From NCBI GenBank assembly GCA_037833965.1, contig AP031353.1, forward strand, positions 7,442,501 to 7,506,500: a stretch of DNA of 64,000 nucleotides, written 5' to 3'. The position numbers and the translations under genes are program-made. The notes below the pieces were generated by a model. It did no database searches, was not told the origin of the DNA, and saw only the letters and a list, made by a program, of their open reading frames with translations. The stretch comes from Marchantia polymorpha subsp. ruderalis (lineage: Eukaryota; Streptophyta; Marchantiopsida; Marchantiales; Marchantiaceae). This document shows positions 59,527-64,000 of this stretch, one piece after another (position 1 is the first letter of the stretch; each line of letters opens with the position of its first letter).

Positions 59527-60399
59527 TTACAGCGTAAATCTATTGAGGTACTCTGGGTCTAGTTTGGCTTTATCTTGAAACTTCTTGAACCACCGATTCA
59601 GTATATCCATAGGAACCACGAGTTTGTCTCCTTCCACGGTGCAGAATGATTGCATGAAATTGAAAAGGTTTTCACCTACCTTCATTGCTAATTCCTCCAC
59701 ACGCTTTTGCTGGCCTAAATTGAGAAGGGGCAAAGTTGCTAAATCTTCAACAGAAACACCTATTTGTGCAGTAAGGGGAGCAGAGCCAGGAGGCATCAAC
59801 AGCATTTGACTGGGATTAGCTGGCCACAAAAGCGGAATGACAGCAGAAGGACACGCATTGTGGACTGCTCCTCTGTACTCGAATGACGAGCCTGGACTTT
59901 GAACGTAGACCGCCAGAGCTTTATCGGCTGGCAACATTTGATCGTTCAATAGAAAGAGGCACATGTCCTTCACTTGATCGTATGCTTCACCTGCGCATAG
60001 AAAGGTACTTTAAAACTTCTATAATTACGGAAGAGAATGTGGATCCTTCCTGACCCAGATGATATGATCATCAGACATTTAGGACATAAGAGATTCTTGA
60101 AGGTGAGAGGGCGTGAAACCTTACGACCTGAGTCAAAAAATACTTGTGGAATCTACAACTTGCAATAACAAAAAATTCCGTCAAAATTTATATAATTCGT
60201 GGTGACGCGGTTCAACCGTGCAACTGCACGGTTGAGCCGCCAAACTTGCAAACGGTATTGAGATAAACGATGACAAGCAGTCATAAATATACGTACCTAC
60301 AAAATAGTTCATGTCAAGTAGCCATCGATGATCATCCACTTGGGCAAAGGTGGAGACAGCCAGAGGGAAGCTCCGATTTGGAAATAGTACGCCAAACAT
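59527..60399 (-). CDS. Hikeshi-like protein (DUF775), 2 exons
   Basis: CDS complement(join(59527..59990,60297..60399)), 188 aa, close to the roughly 197 residues of the human protein. The start is the first ATG (60397-60399), giving the family start MFGVLFPNRSFPL. The intron (59991-60296) is GT-AG, phase 1, and the join restores WLLDMNYFVGEAYDQVKDMC. Further conserved blocks are LFLLNDQMLPADKALAVYVQ, SPGSSFEYRGAVHNACPSAV and a C-terminal helical part ending LNRFTL. Hikeshi carries Hsp70 into the nucleus during heat stress through binding of FG nucleoporins. The Phe- and hydrophobic-rich N-terminal domain is the part known to do this in animals. The role in this organism is inferred from family. 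No internal damage is seen. Confidence 0.92.
60207..60240. repeat. 16-bp hairpin in the Hikeshi-like gene intron
   Basis: GCGGTTCAACCGTGCA, spacer AC, TGCACGGTTGAGCCGC. Fifteen of 16 pairs match; the one exception is a T/G pair on the plus strand. It lies wholly inside the intron 59991-60296. Confidence 0.95.
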
Positions 60400-63300
60400 G
60401 ATGATGATCGTCAATACGCGGCGAAGACTTCGGTCTTTGAATTATCTTCTAGCCTACTGCCTTATGAGCATTCTTTCGTCCGCTCGCTGCCTCGTGCAAT
60501 CCAAAGGTCTTGAAGCCTTAAAATGAAGAAGATGATTAGTACCTAGATTTCACATTCCAACATAAGTACCAATACTACGATGACCACAAAAGACAAGAGT
60601 TGAAGTGTGACAAATAAGAGATGCAGAGTAGATTAGAAGGCCCCACAACGAGAAAGCTATAACGAACTTAGTGTGAAAAAGTTAAGATTTGATCGACATA
60701 CTCTTCGTGTTAACAATGTATCAGAGCAGTGACCCAAGCCTAGCAACATCGTGCGGTCTAGAGAGTTCATATCAGAATGTTCGGAAGCCAAGTGTTACGT
60801 TTCATATAGAAAAAATATTTGGCGCATAAAGTATCCGACGAGTTGAATATTGTTTAACTTCATCATCCTTCAAAATAACACTTCCAAGGCTTCATTATGC
60901 TTACTTTGTTTCCAAAATATTCGCCATTAGACTAATTTTGATAAAAAGGTAAAAAACTAGATTGTTGCCCTAAGATGATGGTTTTGCCCTACGCTTTACG
61001 ACAGACGAATTCTGGGAGGTGAAGACATCGGTTCATAGGATCACTTCGAGACAGACGCAATCAAACTACAAATAGCAAGCACCCAGCAACTTGCTTTCCA
61101 ACGGCACAACTTCCAATAACTATGAATTAAAAGTGAACTTAATAACTGGTGGGGGAATAATTAACAATCGGCTGATCCTCTATCGCAACACAAATCTGTG
61201 CTAGTCATTGTCCACAATTACAGTCGTAGGTAACAGAAAATTGAAGTGTCATGTCGTGTATGTAAGCACATAATACATACCTCTAGATCACAAATCTAAA
61301 CTTTTGAATATACATTCGGACTGGGATTGTTCATCTCCATCTCCTTGAAAAAATTTACTGCAGATTCATGTTGAATAAAAAGCTTTAGTATTTTTATATT
61401 GAACAACCTTAAGTAAAATCAAATCTCGACAATCTGACTCTACCATCTGCAAGAAAACAGAATTTCACCAACAACCCGTAAGAGCCGCCCACATTGCTTG
61501 AATGTTTTAAGAGATAGAAACGAGCCAGCTGAAGAAAGGCCTAACAATCAATCAAGCGAGAGACTTGCAGGTAAAACTCACACTCACAGATAAGCAAACA
61601 CCGGAAGGGACAACAACAAGCCCTCACAGAGATTGCACAATCAGTATTTGAGATGCTGTCACAACCAGCTCTTCAACCGAAACTAACGTTCAACAACAAC
61701 CAACTAATGCTTTGACAGCCTCCACAGAAATTCCAGAACTGTGGTACCACTTAGAGGTACCCATTTGAACCCTAACGTCAACTCTTGATATTTCGAATGT
61801 TCAGCTTAAGCGCAATTCTTACCCGATGACCAGACAATGAGACTATAATCACACATAATCACCTTCCAAGCAGCGATTCACCTTCTTATCCGCAAAAACC
61901 GAATTCAAAGACTTCAAACTCGAAACTCCATGTACGTCCCATTACTGGCTCAACACTTACCTCAGCTGTCGGAGGAGAGCAAGACGAAGGAAACTAACTC
62001 CCCCTTACGATAACCACCCCTAACACCAATCGATTTGTCAAGAAATGTTCAATCACACGCCTGGAAACGAATCGCTGAGCTCAACCTGATCCAATTCTAA
62101 AACTTCTCCGGAATCTAAATCCGCCCGACTCTCTCCTCGAAGTCCTCCAATTTGAGCTGCTAGCTGCTGGTCTTCTATACATGAATCCGAACTATCGACC
62201 TTAATCCAGCGAGGTCACGAATTTGGGCCCTCCGGAGTGGGAACTACAGTCTATGCAGAACCTGCGAGAAAGAGGGAAAAGCAAGGCAGAAACAGGAATG
62301 ATAATTTCTGGATTAATCCTGTAAGAGGTCGATGTGTCTAGAAAGATCTCGCCCCTACATTAAGAGGAGTCTAACTTTAGACCTCGCTACACTTGTCCTT
62401 CGATCCGCCCCTGCCTCTAGCTCTACTAAACTACGGCTCATCGTAGTTCTCTGCTTTTCGATTGTGTCTACAACTACTGCAGTTAGAGGAGATCATCGCA
62501 GTTATTCCTATTAGTGGAGTGACTCCTCGTACTCAAAGCGCAAACATGAAACACATTATATGCGAACAATATTGCCTCCTTGATGGCTCCCCATCGCTAT
62601 CCCATGAATCTTCACTTTCAGCTTATTACTCCAATTATTTACTCTAGTTCTTGTTCTGGTTATGGATCATAGGCGTGACCATTTGTGAGTGATTAAGAAT
62701 CAAGACTTATTGATGTGTACTGTAAGATGGAAATATTATACACTCATAACAATGTGCGATGACATGGGTATTGACATCTTCAACAAATCATATAATATCT
62801 TTCCATCAACCTTCCATCATAACATTAACCTTTTTTAATCATCTATATATAACATCAATGAACAAGAGAGTAATCTTATACTTCTTTATAAGTTTCTGGC
62901 ATGCGTAGAAAATGCAATTTGAATATTTTACATTTAATAGATGTAATATAATTTCCAGTGTGATGTTACAGAGGAATTACGGTGTCAAAGGAAGTGGTTT
63001 TGGAGCTATAAAATTTCAGTTTTTTGTCACGGAGACTAACAACCACTAACACATAGTGGGAGAGATCTCTCCAATCCTACTTCAGATAGCCAAAGTGACT
63101 CTAAAGGTTTAGAGATGATTATTTCATCAATGAATCACATGTGATTTCACCATCCAATATGTCATTCTCACCTATTGAAGAATATCAATGGAAGAACTGA
63201 TAAATCCATAAATATTTGATAATGTTCAACAAAGAAGCATGTGGCAAAAGATATCATACGGATATGTCTGTGTGAATCAGAATCCTGCATTGAGCTTCAA

Positions 63301-63552
63301 AACTTTACCCATACCCATGAATGTATCAACTGTATCCATCCATCTAATATTGGAGGCACAAAGATTTCTCTTGAGACATGCCCATTGTGCCTTTTAAGCT
63401 CTAAAGGCATGCCTCATGTACTTGGACATGCATGTATGAATATACGAAAAATTATACATACATGCATTCTTCAAGTTGTTCTACACAAATAAAAACTTAA
63501 ATTTATATAAAATCATTTCTTTACATTTTCAAGAAAATAAATTGTCAACATT
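60400..63552. other. Hikeshi upstream region, then gene-free DNA
   Basis: 60400 to about 62300 may hold leader exons or the promoter of the Hikeshi-like gene; I see no coding exon there. 62650-63550 is AT-rich with nothing recognisable. Confidence 0.4.
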
Positions 63553-63999
63553 TCAATCTTCCCCATCTACCACTTCTATCCAAATCTTCATTGTTGTTTC
63601 GTTTAGATGTGGAGATGACGCTTGTCTAAATCTAACAAAATCAAAATACATGTCAAAATCTTGATGACAATCATCATCATCATCACAAGTAAAATCTAGA
63701 TTTTTCAAACTCAATTCATCGATTGTTATTATATTGAGATCTTCATCTTCTTCAAGTGCTAAATTAAATGAAATTTCTTGCTCTTGTGCTAACAATGAAG
63801 AAGATGTTGAAATCGATTTTGAATGTAAGTTAAGATTTAATCTAACAATGATAAACATCTTCATGCGTTCAACTAACATGCGATTGCAAATTTTTGTATT
63901 TGATAATGAGAGCTGTGAAAGCAATCTTTCCACTGCCGCATTATGAGAAGCAATATAAAATATTTTCATTGCAAAAATTTTCACGCGAAGCATTTGCAT
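63553..63999 (-). CDS. hAT transposase C-terminal fragment, cut by window edge
   Basis: A minus-strand frame of 148 residues is open to the window end. It carries FYIASHNAAVERLLSQLSLS followed by NTKICNRMLVERMKMFIIVR, the typical C-terminal dimerisation region of hAT-superfamily transposases (xNAAVERxFS, then a K/R-x-RNRL segment). A long acidic tail follows (CDDDDDCHQDFD) and ends EVVDGED. The rest of the element lies beyond 64000, so whether it is intact cannot be judged. The surrounding AT-rich composition and short tail repeats suggest an old insertion. Confidence 0.7.
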   Translation of the reverse strand: MQMLRVKIFAMKIFYIASHNAAVERLLSQLSLSNTKICNRMLVERMKMFIIVRLNLNLHSKSISTSSSLLAQEQEISFNLALEEDEDLNIITIDELSLKNLDFTCDDDDDCHQDFDMYFDFVRFRQASSPHLNETTMKIWIEVVDGED

Positions 64000-64000
64000 C

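Overview
This is a eukaryotic, land-plant nuclear segment. Its genes have GT-AG introns. One carries a plastid transit peptide, and the tetraspanin has the plant-type GCCKPP motif. Gene density is low (about one gene per 10 kb) between long AT-rich stretches. Two observations point to a bryophyte, most likely a liverwort such as Marchantia: a Roco-type (LRR-Roc-COR) gene relic, and a repeated coiled-coil transposon protein whose signature (PLLRYLDxK...YVELxRNRT) I recall from Marchantia gene models. That assignment is recollection plus inference, not a search result.

Layout. 1.2-2.5 kb: a three-exon DUF1279 (FAM210-like) plastid protein gene, minus strand. 5.2-7.1 kb: a decayed hAT-type transposase. 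7.35-18.2 kb: a three-level nest of one transposon family (A interrupted by B, B interrupted by C), all minus strand, with a mitochondrial-type tRNA-Gln(UUG) in the terminal region of the outermost copy. 18-26.7 kb: AT-rich DNA with several direct repeats, including a 131-bp x3 array and a 618-bp segment duplicated 1.78 kb apart. 26.8-31.7 kb: a Roco gene with an intact LRR exon but a broken GTPase/COR part. 32.6-32.9 kb: local repeats. 39.4-40.7 kb: an intronless eRF1 gene, minus strand. 42-47 kb: AT-rich DNA with two SINE-like repeats. 47.6-50.2 kb: a five-exon mTERF gene, plus strand. 51.3-52.4 kb: a two-exon tetraspanin gene, minus strand. 59.5-60.4 kb: a two-exon Hikeshi-like gene, minus strand, with a strong hairpin in its intron. 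63.55-64 kb: the C-terminal end of another hAT transposase, cut by the window edge.

The intact genes are housekeeping or organelle genes with no operon-like link: translation termination (eRF1), organelle gene expression (mTERF), a plastid membrane protein (DUF1279), a membrane-domain organiser (tetraspanin) and a heat-stress Hsp70 import carrier (Hikeshi).

The most unusual part is the transposon nest. Removing each inner copy plus one 5-bp target duplication restores a continuous reading frame in the outer copy. The elements have short TGT...ACA inverted termini and no long terminal repeats, and they encode a coiled-coil protein with no transposase or polymerase domain that I can recognise. 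Most premature stops in the nest, the hAT relic and the Roco relic are of C-to-T/G-to-A type, as expected from decay of methylated cytosines.
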